The notes: a model not told the origin generated them from the sequence alone. A stretch of 64,000 nucleotides of DNA from Gaiellasilicea sp033857955 (GCA_033857955.1 JAWVCW010000039.1:1-64000); one strand, 5' to 3'. Positions 8,727 through 17,653 are shown, counted from the stretch's first letter. Program-made: numbers and translations.

Positions 8727-9010
8727 CAGGCCTTGACGAGTCGGCCTACGGCGTCCATGAGCTCGTCGAGCCGCCCCGCCTGGGTGTCGCCCTCGCTGCC
8801 GACGACGCAGTGGCGCACGTGCTCGTCGAGGAGCCTCAGCGCAACGCTCTCCGTCGCGCTCTGCACGGCGCTGATCTGGGTCAGGACGTCGATGCAATAG
8901 CGGTCGTCCTCGACCATCTTGGCGATCCCGCGCACCTGGCCCTCGATCCGGGCGAGACGCTTGAGGATCGCTTCCTTGTCCTCCGAGTAGCCGGGTGTCT
9001 GCGAGTTCAT
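8726..9010 (-). CDS. csoR: Copper-sensing transcriptional repressor CsoR
   Basis: CsoR family repressor of 94 residues, all-helical, which releases DNA on binding Cu(I). The core LKRLARIEGQVRGIAKMVE and the metal ligands fit CsoR: Cys in YCIDVLTQ, then His-x3-Cys in EHVRHCV. It is divergent from copZ-copA with a palindromic operator between them. The ATG at 9010 is used; the upstream in-frame ATG at 9046 would run through the operator. The stop overlaps the DUF4396 start. Confidence is high for both family and metal type, since the Cys-His-Cys set distinguishes CsoR from RcnR and FrmR. Confidence 0.93.
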   Translation of the reverse strand: MNSQTPGYSEDKEAILKRLARIEGQVRGIAKMVEDDRYCIDVLTQISAVQSATESVALRLLDEHVRHCVVGSEGDTQAGRLDELMDAVGRLVKA

Positions 9011-9025
9011 GCCCGGAACTGTAAC

Positions 9026-9042
9026 ATACCCCCATAGGGTAT
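9026..9042. promoter_or_regulatory. Predicted CsoR operator
   Basis: ATACCCCCATAGGGTAT has perfect ATACCC/GGGTAT arms and lies between divergent csoR and copZ. It matches the known pattern of CsoR sites (TACCC...GGGTA, as upstream of copZA in Bacillus). It would repress both directions until Cu(I) binds CsoR. Confidence 0.8.
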
Positions 9043-9060
9043 CCAAGGAAGGGGTCTTCG

Positions 9061-9267
9061 TTGAGCGAGCAGGAGCTGAGCTACACCGTCGCCGGTATGA
9101 GCTGCGCCCACTGCACGGCGGCCGTCACCGACGAGGTCGAGCAGGTCACCGGCGTGTCCGCTGTCGAGGTGGACCTCGACACGAAGCGCGTGGTCGTACG
9201 CGGCGAAAGCGTCTCGGACGACGTGGTGCGCGAGGCGATCCGCGAGGCGGGGTACGAGCCGGCGTGA
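9061..9267 (+). CDS. copZ: Copper chaperone, HMA domain
   Basis: 68-residue heavy-metal-associated domain protein. The Cu(I) motif GMSCAHC is at residues 13-19, followed by the usual beta-alpha-beta-beta-alpha-beta pattern ending REAGYEPA. The start is TTG 9061 with AAGGAAGGGG upstream. It is the first gene of a copper operon under the predicted CsoR site and overlaps the next gene by GTGA. It is expected to carry Cu(I) to the CopA ATPase encoded two genes downstream. Confidence 0.92.
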   Translation: MSEQELSYTVAGMSCAHCTAAVTDEVEQVTGVSAVEVDLDTKRVVVRGESVSDDVVREAIREAGYEPA

Positions 9268-10085
9268 ACGAGCGCGGCACGATTGCCCGGCTCGCCCTCT
9301 TCGCCGCCGGGCTCGGGGTGCTGGCCGCAGTCGCGGCGTTCGCGGGCCGGGCGAGCGAGATCGACGTCGCGAAGGCGCCCGACGAGGCGATGGCTCACGG
9401 CAGCCAGAGCAGTGCCTCGACCGCGAACGGGCTCTCGGACGCCGGTTCCGGCTATCGGCTCCGGCTCGACGCCGGCATCCTGCGTGCAGGCGCGCCCGCC
9501 AGGCTCGACATCGCGCTGGAGCGCAGTGGCGAGCCATTCACGCGGCTCGACACGGCGCACGGCGAGCCGCCGCTCCACCTGATCCTTGTCCGGCGCGACC
9601 TGGCCGGCTACGTCCACGTCCACCCTCGGCTGCACGGCGACCGGTTCACGGCGACTGTGAGGCTCCCGACCGCTGGAATCTGGCGCGCCTACGCCGACTT
9701 CGAGGTCGACGGCGAGAAGATCGTGCTCGGCCGCGACGTCTTCGTCCCGGGCACCTTTACGCCGCAACCGCTGCCTGCCCCGCGCGTGCTGGCGACGGTG
9801 GACGGCTACGACGTCCGGCTGCGTCGCGGCGCCGACCTCACCTTCGAGATTGCCCGCGGCGGCAGGCCGGTTCCGGCGCTGCAGCCGTACCTCGGTGCGG
9901 GCGGCCACCTGGTCGCGATCCGCGAGGACGATCTTGCCTACCTGCACGTCCATCCACGCGAGAGCTCGCGGCCAGGCACGGTCACCTTCGAGGCAGAGCT
10001 CTCGGAGCCTGGCCGCTACGCGCTCTTCTTCCAGTTCAAGCACGACGGCAGCGTCCATACGGCGCCGTTCACCCTGGCGAAGTGA
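9264..10085 (+). CDS. Membrane-anchored protein with paired HVHP motifs, copper operon
   Basis: 273 residues, GTG start overlapping the copZ stop. An N-terminal hydrophobic segment (IARLALFAAGLGVLAAVAAFAG) predicts export or a single membrane anchor. Two similar beta-rich halves follow. The first contains YVHVHPRL and the second YLHVHPRE, so the protein looks like a duplicated domain with a conserved His pair. The genomic place between copZ and copA and the His motifs suggest periplasm-side copper binding, but no named family function is known to me. The C-terminal FQFKHDGSVHTAPF adds two more His. Confidence 0.8.
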   Translation: MNERGTIARLALFAAGLGVLAAVAAFAGRASEIDVAKAPDEAMAHGSQSSASTANGLSDAGSGYRLRLDAGILRAGAPARLDIALERSGEPFTRLDTAHGEPPLHLILVRRDLAGYVHVHPRLHGDRFTATVRLPTAGIWRAYADFEVDGEKIVLGRDVFVPGTFTPQPLPAPRVLATVDGYDVRLRRGADLTFEIARGGRPVPALQPYLGAGGHLVAIREDDLAYLHVHPRESSRPGTVTFEAELSEPGRYALFFQFKHDGSVHTAPFTLAK

Positions 10086-12316
10086 GCGCAACGCTTCCCG
10101 AGCGGCTGGAGCTCCCGATCGAGGGGATGACGTGCGCGTCCTGCGCGACGAGGATCGAGAAGCGGCTCAACAAGCTCGAGGGCGTCGAGGCGACGGTCAA
10201 CTACGCGACCGAGAACGCGGCTGTCCACTTCGATCCGCTGCGCGTGGCGCCCGAGGATCTGATCGCCGCCATCGAGGCGGCCGGCTACCAGGCGAGGCTC
10301 GCGGAGGACGAGCCTGTCGAGGTGGTCGACGATCCGACTGCGCCGCTGCGGCGACGGCTGATCGTCTCGGCGCTGCTGTCGCTGCCCGTGCTGCTGCTCG
10401 CGATGATCGAGCCGCTGCAGTTCGACAACTGGCAGTGGCTCTCGCTCCAGCTTGCGACGCCCGTCGTGCTCTGGGGCGCCTGGCCGTTCCACCGCGCGGC
10501 CTGGCAGAACCTGAAGCATGGCACGGCGACGATGGACACGCTCATCTCGGTCGGGACGCTCGCGGCGTGGGGATGGTCGATCGTCGCGCTCTTCTTTCTC
10601 GACGCGGGCCGGTCGGACATGCGCATGCCGTTCGAGCTCGTGGTCGGCCGGGGCGAGAGCGCAAGCCAGATCTATCTCGAGGTCGCCTCCGTAGTGACCG
10701 TCTTCATTCTTGCCGGCCGCTACTTCGAGGCCCGCGCGAAGAGGCGTGCCGGCGCGGCGCTCAAGGCGCTGCTGGAGCTCGGCGCGAAGGAAGCGAACGT
10801 CCTGGACGACCACGGCTTGGAGCGGCGCGTGGCCGCCGAGGAGCTGCTGGTCGGGGACAGGTTCGTGGTTCGTCCCGGCGAGAAGCTGCCGACCGACGGC
10901 GTCGTCGAGGAAGGCCACTCCGCGATCGACAAGTCTCTGCTCACGGGGGAGAGCGTGCCGGTGGAGGTCGCGCCGGGCGACGCCGTGATCGGAGCGACCG
11001 TGAACGTCGGCGGACGTCTCATCGTCCGGGCCAGCAAGGTCGGGGCGGACACTGCTCTTGCACAGATCGCGCGGCTCGTGACCGAGGCGCAGTCCGGGAA
11101 GGCTGCTGCTCAACGCCTCGCGGATCGCGTCTCGGGAGTGTTCGTGCCGGTCGTGGTCGCAATCGCCGTCGCGACGCTCGCCTTCTGGGTCGGTGCCGGC
11201 GCGGGCCCCGCATTCGCGTTCGCGGCCGCCGTTGCCGTTCTGATCATCGCCTGCCCCTGTGCTCTCGGTCTGGCGACGCCGACCGCTCTCCTTGTCGGCA
11301 CCGGCCGGGGCGCGCAGCTCGGCATCCTGATCAGGGGGCCCGAAGTGCTCGAGTCCACTCGCCGGGTGGACACGATCCTGCTCGACAAGACGGGAACGGT
11401 CACGACCGGGAAGATGACGCTCGCAGACGTTGCGCTTGCCCCCGGCGTCGAGCGTCGAGAGGCGTTGCATCTGGTCGGTTCGCTCGAGCAGGCCTCCGAG
11501 CATCCGGTCGCCCGCGCGATCGCCGCCGCCGCGGCGGCTGAAGGCACGGTCCTGTCCCAGCCCGAGAGCTTCAAGAGTAGGGAGGGCCTCGGCGTCGAAG
11601 GCGTTGTCGACGGCCACGCCCTGCTCACCGGGCGGCCGTCACTACTCGAAGAATGGGGTCTCGAGCTTCCGCAGACGCTGAGCGAGGCACGGCGCCGGGC
11701 CGAGGCTGAGGGCAAGACGGCGGTCGCGGCCGGTTGGGACGGCTCCGCGAAGGCGCTGTTCATCGTCTCGGATCAGGTGAAGACGACGAGCCGGGAGGCG
11801 ATCTCCCGACTGAAGGTCCTCGGCCTCCGTCCCATCCTGCTCACGGGCGACAACGAGTCGACGGCCAGGACGGTCGCGCGCGAAGTCGGGATCGACGAAG
11901 TGATCGCCGAGGTGCTGCCGGGCGAGAAGGCCGACGTCGTCAAGCGCCTGCAGGGTGAAGGCCGCATCGTTGCGATGGTCGGCGACGGCGTCAACGACGC
12001 ACCGGCTCTTGCTCGAGCAGACCTCGGGCTCGCAATCGGAACCGGGACCGATGTTGCGATCGAGGCGAGCGACCTCACGCTCGTCACCGGCGACCTCCGC
12101 ACCGCGGCAGATGCGATCCGCCTGGCTCGGCGGACACTCTCGACGATCAAGGCGAACCTCTTCTGGGCTTTCGCCTACAACGTCGCGGCAATCCCCCTGG
12201 CCGCCGCCGGCCTCCTCAACCCGCTGATCGCCGGCGGGGCGATGGCCCTCTCGAGTGTCTTCGTCGTCTCGAACTCGCTCCGCCTGCGCCGGTTCCGCGC
12301 TCAGCGGGATTCGTAG
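10082..12316 (+). CDS. copA: Cu(I)-exporting P-type ATPase
   Basis: P1B-1 ATPase of 744 residues that pumps Cu(I) out of the cytoplasm. It has one N-terminal HMA domain (GMTCASC, ~15-21), the actuator-domain TGES, the membrane metal site CPC (IACPCALGLATP), the phosphorylated Asp in DKTGT, the SEHP nucleotide-binding motif and the hinge GDGVNDAPALA. The order and spacing are intact. GTG 10082 overlaps the previous stop, so copZ, the HVHP protein and copA form one CsoR-controlled operon. Its 3' end overlaps the convergent DUF4173 gene by 16 bases. Confidence 0.96.
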   Translation: MSATLPERLELPIEGMTCASCATRIEKRLNKLEGVEATVNYATENAAVHFDPLRVAPEDLIAAIEAAGYQARLAEDEPVEVVDDPTAPLRRRLIVSALLSLPVLLLAMIEPLQFDNWQWLSLQLATPVVLWGAWPFHRAAWQNLKHGTATMDTLISVGTLAAWGWSIVALFFLDAGRSDMRMPFELVVGRGESASQIYLEVASVVTVFILAGRYFEARAKRRAGAALKALLELGAKEANVLDDHGLERRVAAEELLVGDRFVVRPGEKLPTDGVVEEGHSAIDKSLLTGESVPVEVAPGDAVIGATVNVGGRLIVRASKVGADTALAQIARLVTEAQSGKAAAQRLADRVSGVFVPVVVAIAVATLAFWVGAGAGPAFAFAAAVAVLIIACPCALGLATPTALLVGTGRGAQLGILIRGPEVLESTRRVDTILLDKTGTVTTGKMTLADVALAPGVERREALHLVGSLEQASEHPVARAIAAAAAAEGTVLSQPESFKSREGLGVEGVVDGHALLTGRPSLLEEWGLELPQTLSEARRRAEAEGKTAVAAGWDGSAKALFIVSDQVKTTSREAISRLKVLGLRPILLTGDNESTARTVAREVGIDEVIAEVLPGEKADVVKRLQGEGRIVAMVGDGVNDAPALARADLGLAIGTGTDVAIEASDLTLVTGDLRTAADAIRLARRTLSTIKANLFWAFAYNVAAIPLAAAGLLNPLIAGGAMALSSVFVVSNSLRLRRFRAQRDS

Positions 12317-13611
12317 AGCAATCTGCGCGCGCGGACGCGTGAGAGGTTCGCGGAGCTCCAGGGATCGTCGACCTGCAGCTTGTCGCGCAGGATCAGGGTG
12401 GTCCACAGACGCTCCGGCAGCGGAAGCTCGACTAGCGCCGGCACCGCGTCAGCACTGAGCCTGGCGAGGTAGTGGTCGTCGAGCAGGCCCGTGGTCGCCC
12501 AGCGATCGATGTTCCGCTCCGCGATGCGGCGATCGGGGTTCCCGAGCGAGAAAGCGAGCAGGCCGGCGGCGGTCAGGACGACGGCGGCCGTCGCCGATCG
12601 GGCGCGTACCGAGGCAACCGCTCCGGCGGCTCCCACGAGCAGCAGCAGGGCTCCGAGCCACAACATGATCGACTCTACGAGCAGCCGCAGGCGAGTGAGC
12701 CCGTATGCGTCCTCGTACAGCCTCAGCCGATGAAGCGCCGAGACGAGAACGACGAGAGTGAGGGAGAGCAAGGTTCCCAGGAGGAGGCGCAGGAGGAGGC
12801 TGTCGCGCCGCGTTCGCACATCGGCGAGCGCCCAGAGCACCCCGACCACCGCGAACGTCAGGGCTGCCACGGCAAGGAGCTGCCAGAACCCCGACCGGGC
12901 GTACTCGGCGTAGGTGAGGCCGGCGGTGTGCAACACGCGGTCGCGACCGCCGAAGAGCACGGCGAGCTGGACGCCGACGAAGGCGAGGAACAGCGTGTCC
13001 AGGAGTGCCAGCGGAATCGCCCATTCGGCGAAGGAGAGGCGGCGAAACGTACGGGGCTCCCTTGATTTCCTCCCCAGCCGGGTCGCGAGCCCCAGCCCGA
13101 GCGATCCTGCGAGAACGAGGCCGAGTGTCGCGGTCCGTCCGGCCAGAGAGGTCGTTGACGGCAAGGGCACGTCACCGGCGAAGCCGGCGAAGGCCGCGTC
13201 GGCCGAGAGGAAGAGCAATCCGAACGGGACGAGGAGCAGCGCGCCGAGCGCGCTTCCCCGCGCGACCGGCACCCAGCGCGACGACGGTTTCGGCGCGATC
13301 GCAGGCACGAGGACGAGCGCCCGCAGAGGTGCTGTGATCGCCGTGAGAGCCGGTCCGGCGGCTGCGAGGCTTGCCAGCACCCAGGCGGCGACGAGGTCCA
13401 GACAGACCACCCAGCTCGCGTCGAGCACCGCCGCCTGCGCGGCCAGCGCGAGGGCGAGCAGGCCGAACGCGAGCCTCACGGGCGACACGCGAAGACCTGC
13501 GCCGGCCGCCAGCAGCATCAGCGCAGCCACGACAAGGACGGCGACGCCTAGTCGCTCCCCCGGCAGGAATGACGCGGCGACGAGCGCCGCGGCGAGCGCG
13601 AAGCTCCTCAC
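12301..13611 (-). CDS. DUF4173/DUF4153 family membrane protein
   Basis: 436-residue polytopic membrane protein with about ten hydrophobic helices and a soluble C-terminal tail. The segments TYAEYARSGFWQLL and NPDRRIAERNIDR, followed by YLARLSADAVPAL, are the recognisable DUF4173 signature. Function is unknown. The GTG start overlaps the stop of the histidine kinase gene (GTGA). It is therefore the last gene of a response regulator-kinase-membrane protein operon and may be the output or the sensor partner of that pair. Confidence 0.85.
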   Translation of the reverse strand: MRSFALAAALVAASFLPGERLGVAVLVVAALMLLAAGAGLRVSPVRLAFGLLALALAAQAAVLDASWVVCLDLVAAWVLASLAAAGPALTAITAPLRALVLVPAIAPKPSSRWVPVARGSALGALLLVPFGLLFLSADAAFAGFAGDVPLPSTTSLAGRTATLGLVLAGSLGLGLATRLGRKSREPRTFRRLSFAEWAIPLALLDTLFLAFVGVQLAVLFGGRDRVLHTAGLTYAEYARSGFWQLLAVAALTFAVVGVLWALADVRTRRDSLLLRLLLGTLLSLTLVVLVSALHRLRLYEDAYGLTRLRLLVESIMLWLGALLLLVGAAGAVASVRARSATAAVVLTAAGLLAFSLGNPDRRIAERNIDRWATTGLLDDHYLARLSADAVPALVELPLPERLWTTLILRDKLQVDDPWSSANLSRVRARRLLYESR

Positions 13612-14606
13612 TCGGGCAGCTCCACGATCATCCGGCAGCCGGTCGGCGTCCGTTCCTCGGTCCTGATCGTCCCGTCGTGCAGCTCGACGATCCAGCGGGC
13701 AATCGCCAGGCCGAGCCCGCTGCCTCCATCGCCGCTCGAACGCGCCTGGTCGGAGCGATAGAAGCGCTCGAAGACGCGCTCCGCCTCCGCGCGCGGGATC
13801 CCGGGCCCCTCGTCCGTCACCTCGAGAAAGGCGGCCCGCCCGTTCGTCCGGGCCGCCACGGTGACGGCGCTGCCCGCCGGAGCGTGACGGATCGCGTTTG
13901 CGAGGAGGTTCGAGACGACCTGGTGCAGCCGGGCCTCGTCGGCGTTGAGGACGAGGTTCTCGGGCTCGACGATGAGCTGCAGGCCGACGCCGCGAGCCCT
14001 TGCGCTCTGCCGCCAGTCGGTCGCCACCCGCTCGAGGAGCGCCGACGCGCGGACGGGGGCTCGGTCGAGCGGCACGGCGCCCGATTCCAGCTTGGAGAGG
14101 TCGAGCAGCTGTTCGACGAGCCGGCCGAGGCGCTCGACGTGTCCGAGCATGGCCGAGAGGCTCTCGCCGTCGGTGGTCTCGACTCCGTCGACGAGGTTCT
14201 CGAGCATCGCCCGCAGAGCGCCCAGCGGAGTCCGCAACTCGTGTGACACGTTCGCAACGAGATCGCGCCGGACACGATCGACCTCGGCCAGATCCGCCGC
14301 CATCCGGTTGAACGCTCGCCCGAGCTCGCCGACTTCGTCCCGTGAGGTCGCGGTGACCCTCCGCTCGTACTCACCCCGCGACATCGCCCGTGCGGCGCTC
14401 ACCATCTCGCGCAACGGCCGCGTCATGCCATGGGCGAGGAGCTGCACGAGGCCGAGCGCCAGTGCGACGGCGGCGATTCCCGTCAGAAACGGAGAGAGAC
14501 CGGCACGCTCGCCGAGCAGCACGACGAACACCGTCGCCATCACCGCAACGACGATGACGACGCCGAGCTTGAGCTTGATCGAGGAGAGAAAGTCGAGCGG
14601 TCTCAC
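13608..14606 (-). CDS. Sensor histidine kinase, HAMP type
   Basis: 332-residue membrane kinase. Two adjacent hydrophobic helices (GVVIVVAVMATVFVVLL and FLTGIAAVALALGLVQLL) sit near the N-terminus with almost no extracytoplasmic loop. A HAMP domain (ARAMSRGEYERRV), a HisKA domain with the phosphorylated His in NVSHELRTPLGAL, and an HATPase domain with N (LLANAIRHA), G1 (DEGPGIP) and G2 (SGLGLAI) boxes follow. The start GTG overlaps the regulator stop. With so small an outside domain it probably senses the membrane or works through the DUF4173 partner. Confidence 0.92.
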   Translation of the reverse strand: MRPLDFLSSIKLKLGVVIVVAVMATVFVVLLGERAGLSPFLTGIAAVALALGLVQLLAHGMTRPLREMVSAARAMSRGEYERRVTATSRDEVGELGRAFNRMAADLAEVDRVRRDLVANVSHELRTPLGALRAMLENLVDGVETTDGESLSAMLGHVERLGRLVEQLLDLSKLESGAVPLDRAPVRASALLERVATDWRQSARARGVGLQLIVEPENLVLNADEARLHQVVSNLLANAIRHAPAGSAVTVAARTNGRAAFLEVTDEGPGIPRAEAERVFERFYRSDQARSSGDGGSGLGLAIARWIVELHDGTIRTEERTPTGCRMIVELPE

Positions 14607-15283
14607 AGGCCGTTCGTGTCCAGTGCGTAGCCGATGCCGTGGACCGTTCTGATCACATCGGCGCCGAGCTTGCGCCTGATCGCCCGCACGTGCGAGTCGA
14701 CCGTGCGCTCGCCTTGCCCCACCCGATATCCCCAGACCTCCTCGAGCAGCCGCCGCCGACCGAAGACGACGTGCGGGGTGAGGGCGAGCCGGTGGAGCAG
14801 GTCGAACTCCGTCGGCGTCAGGTGCACCTCGGCGCCATTCGAGGTGACCCGCCTCGTGGCAGCGTCGATCGCGAGCGATCCGAGCCGGACGAGGCCGCCG
14901 TCGGGCTCGGGCGTACGCTCGGCGCGACGCAGGAGCGCGCGCACCCGGGCCACGAGCTCGCGGGGGCTGAAGGGCTTCGTCATGTAGTCGTCGGCTCCGA
15001 CGCCGAGGCCCACCTCGAGATCGGCTTCGGAGTCGCGGGCGGTCAGCATCAGGATCGGCACGTGCCGCTCGCGCTGGACCAGCCGGCACACCTCGAGGCC
15101 GTCCAGGCCGGGCAGCATCAGGTCGAGGACGACGAGGTCCGGCCGGAAGCTCCTGCAGAGCTCGACTCCGGCGTGGCCGTCGCCGGCCACCTCGACCTCG
15201 AAGCCTTCCGCACGCAGCCTGGCTGCCACCGATGCGGCGATCGACGCCTCGTCCTCGACCACCGCTATCCGCCGCGCTTGCAC
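14603..15283 (-). CDS. Response regulator, OmpR/PhoB family
   Basis: 226-residue two-component regulator. The receiver has acidic residues in VVEDEAS, the phosphorylated Asp in LVVLDLMLPGLDG, the Thr in LMLTARD and the Lys in TKPFSP. The winged-helix DNA-binding domain (LTPTEFDLLHRLA, then ERTVDSHVRAIRRKLG) ends the protein. GTG 15283 is preferred because the receiver strand begins five residues later. It heads the RR-HK-DUF4173 operon and is divergent from gltX, 86 bases away. Confidence 0.92.
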   Translation of the reverse strand: MQARRIAVVEDEASIAASVAARLRAEGFEVEVAGDGHAGVELCRSFRPDLVVLDLMLPGLDGLEVCRLVQRERHVPILMLTARDSEADLEVGLGVGADDYMTKPFSPRELVARVRALLRRAERTPEPDGGLVRLGSLAIDAATRRVTSNGAEVHLTPTEFDLLHRLALTPHVVFGRRRLLEEVWGYRVGQGERTVDSHVRAIRRKLGADVIRTVHGIGYALDTNGL

Positions 15284-15369
15284 CGCTTCAGCGTACGAGA
15301 CGGTTGCCACGAAGGGGTGCGGATTACGTGGAGATCTCGTGCACGTCTCCGGCTCTACACTTGGCCGCC

Positions 15370-16374
15370 ATGGCCCGCACACGCTTTGCCCCGAGCCCGA
15401 CCGGATCGCTCCATCTCGGCAGCGCTCTCTCGGCCGTCGCCAACAGGCGACGGGGCGACTGGTTCCTGCTTCGGATCGACGACACCGACCGCGCGCGGGA
15501 GGTCGAGGGCGCCGTCGAGGAGATCCTCGCCGATCTGGAGTGGATCGGCGTCACCTGGAACGACGGCCCCAGTCGCCAGAGCGAGCGCGCCGACCGGCAT
15601 CGTGAGGCCGCCGCGGTGGTGGGAGAGCCCGACGCCGACGGCTCCGTCCGCTTCGGGCGCACGACGCTCCTCAGGCCGGACGGAAGCCCGACGTATCACC
15701 TCGCGAGCGTCGTCGACGACCACGACTTCGGGATCACGCACGTGATCCGCGGCGCCGATCACCGCGCGAACACCGAGCTGCAGCAGAACCTGTCCCGCGC
15801 GCTCGGCTTCGAGCCTCCTGAGTACATCCATCACGGTCTTCTGCTCGGTTCCGATGGGAAGAAGCTCTCGAAGCGGGCCGGCGCTCCGACGCTCGCCGGT
15901 TACCGCGAAGCCGGCGTGCCGGCCGAGGCTGTGCGCGCCTATCTCGAGGAGCTCGGCGAGCCGGCGCACGACGTCCACCTGGACGAGCCGCGGATCCGCC
16001 GCCTGGCGATCGACGCGATCGAGGCGCTCAGCGACGAGGAGCTCGCAGCCCGTGCCGGCGCGCCGCCTCAGCTGGCGCTGGCGCTGCGAGGTGCGCGGGA
16101 TCTCGTCGAGGCTCGAGAGATGGCGGCGGCGATCCTGCAGCCGCAGCCGGTGACTCTGCCCGAGACAGCGAGACCGACGCTGGAGCGCTTCGCCGAGCTA
16201 CGGGCCAAAGGGCTCGACGGGAAGGAGATCGTGCGCGAGCTGAAGGCGGTCGGCGGTGACCTGAAGTCCCTGCGGCTCGCCTTGACCGGCGCCGCGCGAG
16301 GCCCGGAGCTGTGGACGGTGATCGCAGCGCTGCCTCAGGACGAGGCACTCCGGCGGGTCGATGCAGCTCTATAG
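15370..16374 (+). CDS. gltX: Glutamyl-tRNA synthetase, compact form
   Basis: Class I aaRS charging tRNA-Glu, 334 residues against about 470 for typical GluRS. The N-terminal active site has FAPSPTGSLHLGSA (HIGH-type motif), the HVIRGADH segment is present, and the second motif appears as GKKLSKR. A reduced connective-peptide region accounts for part of the loss. The C-terminal ~110 residues still look like the GluRS anticodon-binding region, ending LRLALTGAARGPEL. That tail argues against GluQRS, which lacks this domain. It heads the gltX-cysS-rlmB-NYN overlap operon. The ATG at 1 base after GCC is placed exactly where homology begins. Confidence 0.88.
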   Translation: MARTRFAPSPTGSLHLGSALSAVANRRRGDWFLLRIDDTDRAREVEGAVEEILADLEWIGVTWNDGPSRQSERADRHREAAAVVGEPDADGSVRFGRTTLLRPDGSPTYHLASVVDDHDFGITHVIRGADHRANTELQQNLSRALGFEPPEYIHHGLLLGSDGKKLSKRAGAPTLAGYREAGVPAEAVRAYLEELGEPAHDVHLDEPRIRRLAIDAIEALSDEELAARAGAPPQLALALRGARDLVEAREMAAAILQPQPVTLPETARPTLERFAELRAKGLDGKEIVRELKAVGGDLKSLRLALTGAARGPELWTVIAALPQDEALRRVDAAL

Positions 16375-17653
16375 CACCCTCGAACGGCGGGCCGTGGACG
16401 TCCCCGAGCCGCCCGGCCCGATCAGGATGTACGTCTGCGGGCCAACCGTCTACGCCCGCGCGCACATCGGCAACGCGCGGCCGTTCGTCGTCTTCTCGTG
16501 GCTCGCGCGCTGGCTGCGGCTGCGGGAGTACGACGTGACCCTCGTCCACAACATCACCGACGTCAACGACAAGATCTACGAGGCCGCACCGGGTGCGAGT
16601 GCCGCGCGGGCCGAGGAGGCCACCCGCTGGTACCTCGAGGACACGGCTCGCTTCGGCCTCGACGAGGTAGACCACTGGCCGAAGGTGACCGAGATGATGG
16701 ACGCGATCATCCGGTTCATCGAGGGCCTGGTCGAGCGGGGCTACGCCTACGAGGTGGAGGGGGACGTCTACTTTCGCGTCTCGCGCTACGAGGAGTACGG
16801 CCGCCTCTCCGGACAGAAGCCCGATCAGGTCGAGGAGCAGGAGCCGAACCCGCGCAAGGAGGATCCGCGCGACTTCGCGCTCTGGAAGGCGAACAAGCCT
16901 GAGGAGGACACCTGGTGGGAATCGCCCTGGGGCCGTGGCCGGCCGGGCTGGCACATCGAGTGCTCCGCCATGGCCGAGGAGCTGCTCGGCCCGGTCTTCG
17001 AGATCCACGGTGGCGGTCTCGACCTGGTCTTCCCGCACCACGAGAACGAGCTCGCGCAGTCACGAGCGCTCGGGCACGAGTTCGCGAAGATCTGGATGCA
17101 CAACGGCCTCCTCCAGCTGACCGGTGAGAAGATGTCGAAGTCGCTCGGCAACTTCGAGACGATCGAGGAAGTCCTCGACGAGTGGGGGCGGGAGACGGTG
17201 CTCCTCTACTTCCTCACGGCGCACTGGCGCAGCCCGATCGACTATTCGGATGAGACGCTGGCGGCGGCTGCCTCGCAGGTCGCTAGCTTCCGCGAGGCAT
17301 TCATTTCATTGGATCCGCCTCGCGATGAGTTCAGTCCGACGTGGGAGTCCTTTGTGGGGGCCTTGGATAACGACTTCAATACGCCCGAGGCGCTTGCGAT
17401 CTTGCACGAATGGCGCTCCATCGGGGACACGGAACACCTCAAGCAGGGCCTCGACGTATTCGGGCTGGGATCGCTCGCAGAAATCCCAGAAGCTCCTCGC
17501 GAGGTCAAGCAACTGGCGGTACAACGCCAGGTCGCACGGAACCTTCGTGACTACGTCGAGGGCGATCGCTTGCGGGAAGAAATCGAAGCAGCGGGCTGGC
17601 GAGTGCGGGACAAGCCTGAGCCGCCAGGCTTCCAGCTAGTTCCGCAAAGATGA
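16361..17653 (+). CDS. cysS: Cysteinyl-tRNA synthetase
   Basis: Class I aaRS, 430 residues. Hallmarks are the zinc Cys in MYVCGPTVY, the HIGH-type HIGN, VHNITDVNDKI, the IECSAM zinc Cys, FPHHENE and KMSKSLGN. The anticodon-binding tail is shorter than in Escherichia coli CysRS. ATG 16361 lies 14 bases inside gltX. From about base 17,280 to the stop, codon choice changes to more TTG, GAA, GAT and CAA, unlike the first two thirds, which may mark a recombined segment. It overlaps rlmB by ATGA. Confidence 0.95.
   Translation: MQLYSTLERRAVDVPEPPGPIRMYVCGPTVYARAHIGNARPFVVFSWLARWLRLREYDVTLVHNITDVNDKIYEAAPGASAARAEEATRWYLEDTARFGLDEVDHWPKVTEMMDAIIRFIEGLVERGYAYEVEGDVYFRVSRYEEYGRLSGQKPDQVEEQEPNPRKEDPRDFALWKANKPEEDTWWESPWGRGRPGWHIECSAMAEELLGPVFEIHGGGLDLVFPHHENELAQSRALGHEFAKIWMHNGLLQLTGEKMSKSLGNFETIEEVLDEWGRETVLLYFLTAHWRSPIDYSDETLAAAASQVASFREAFISLDPPRDEFSPTWESFVGALDNDFNTPEALAILHEWRSIGDTEHLKQGLDVFGLGSLAEIPEAPREVKQLAVQRQVARNLRDYVEGDRLREEIEAAGWRVRDKPEPPGFQLVPQR

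Noticed and set aside
15370..16374. gltX read as GluQRS (glutamyl-Q tRNA-Asp synthetase)
   Set aside because: A GluRS-like C-terminal anticodon region ending LRLALTGAARGPEL is present, which GluQRS lacks, and the gene sits in the gltX-cysS order.
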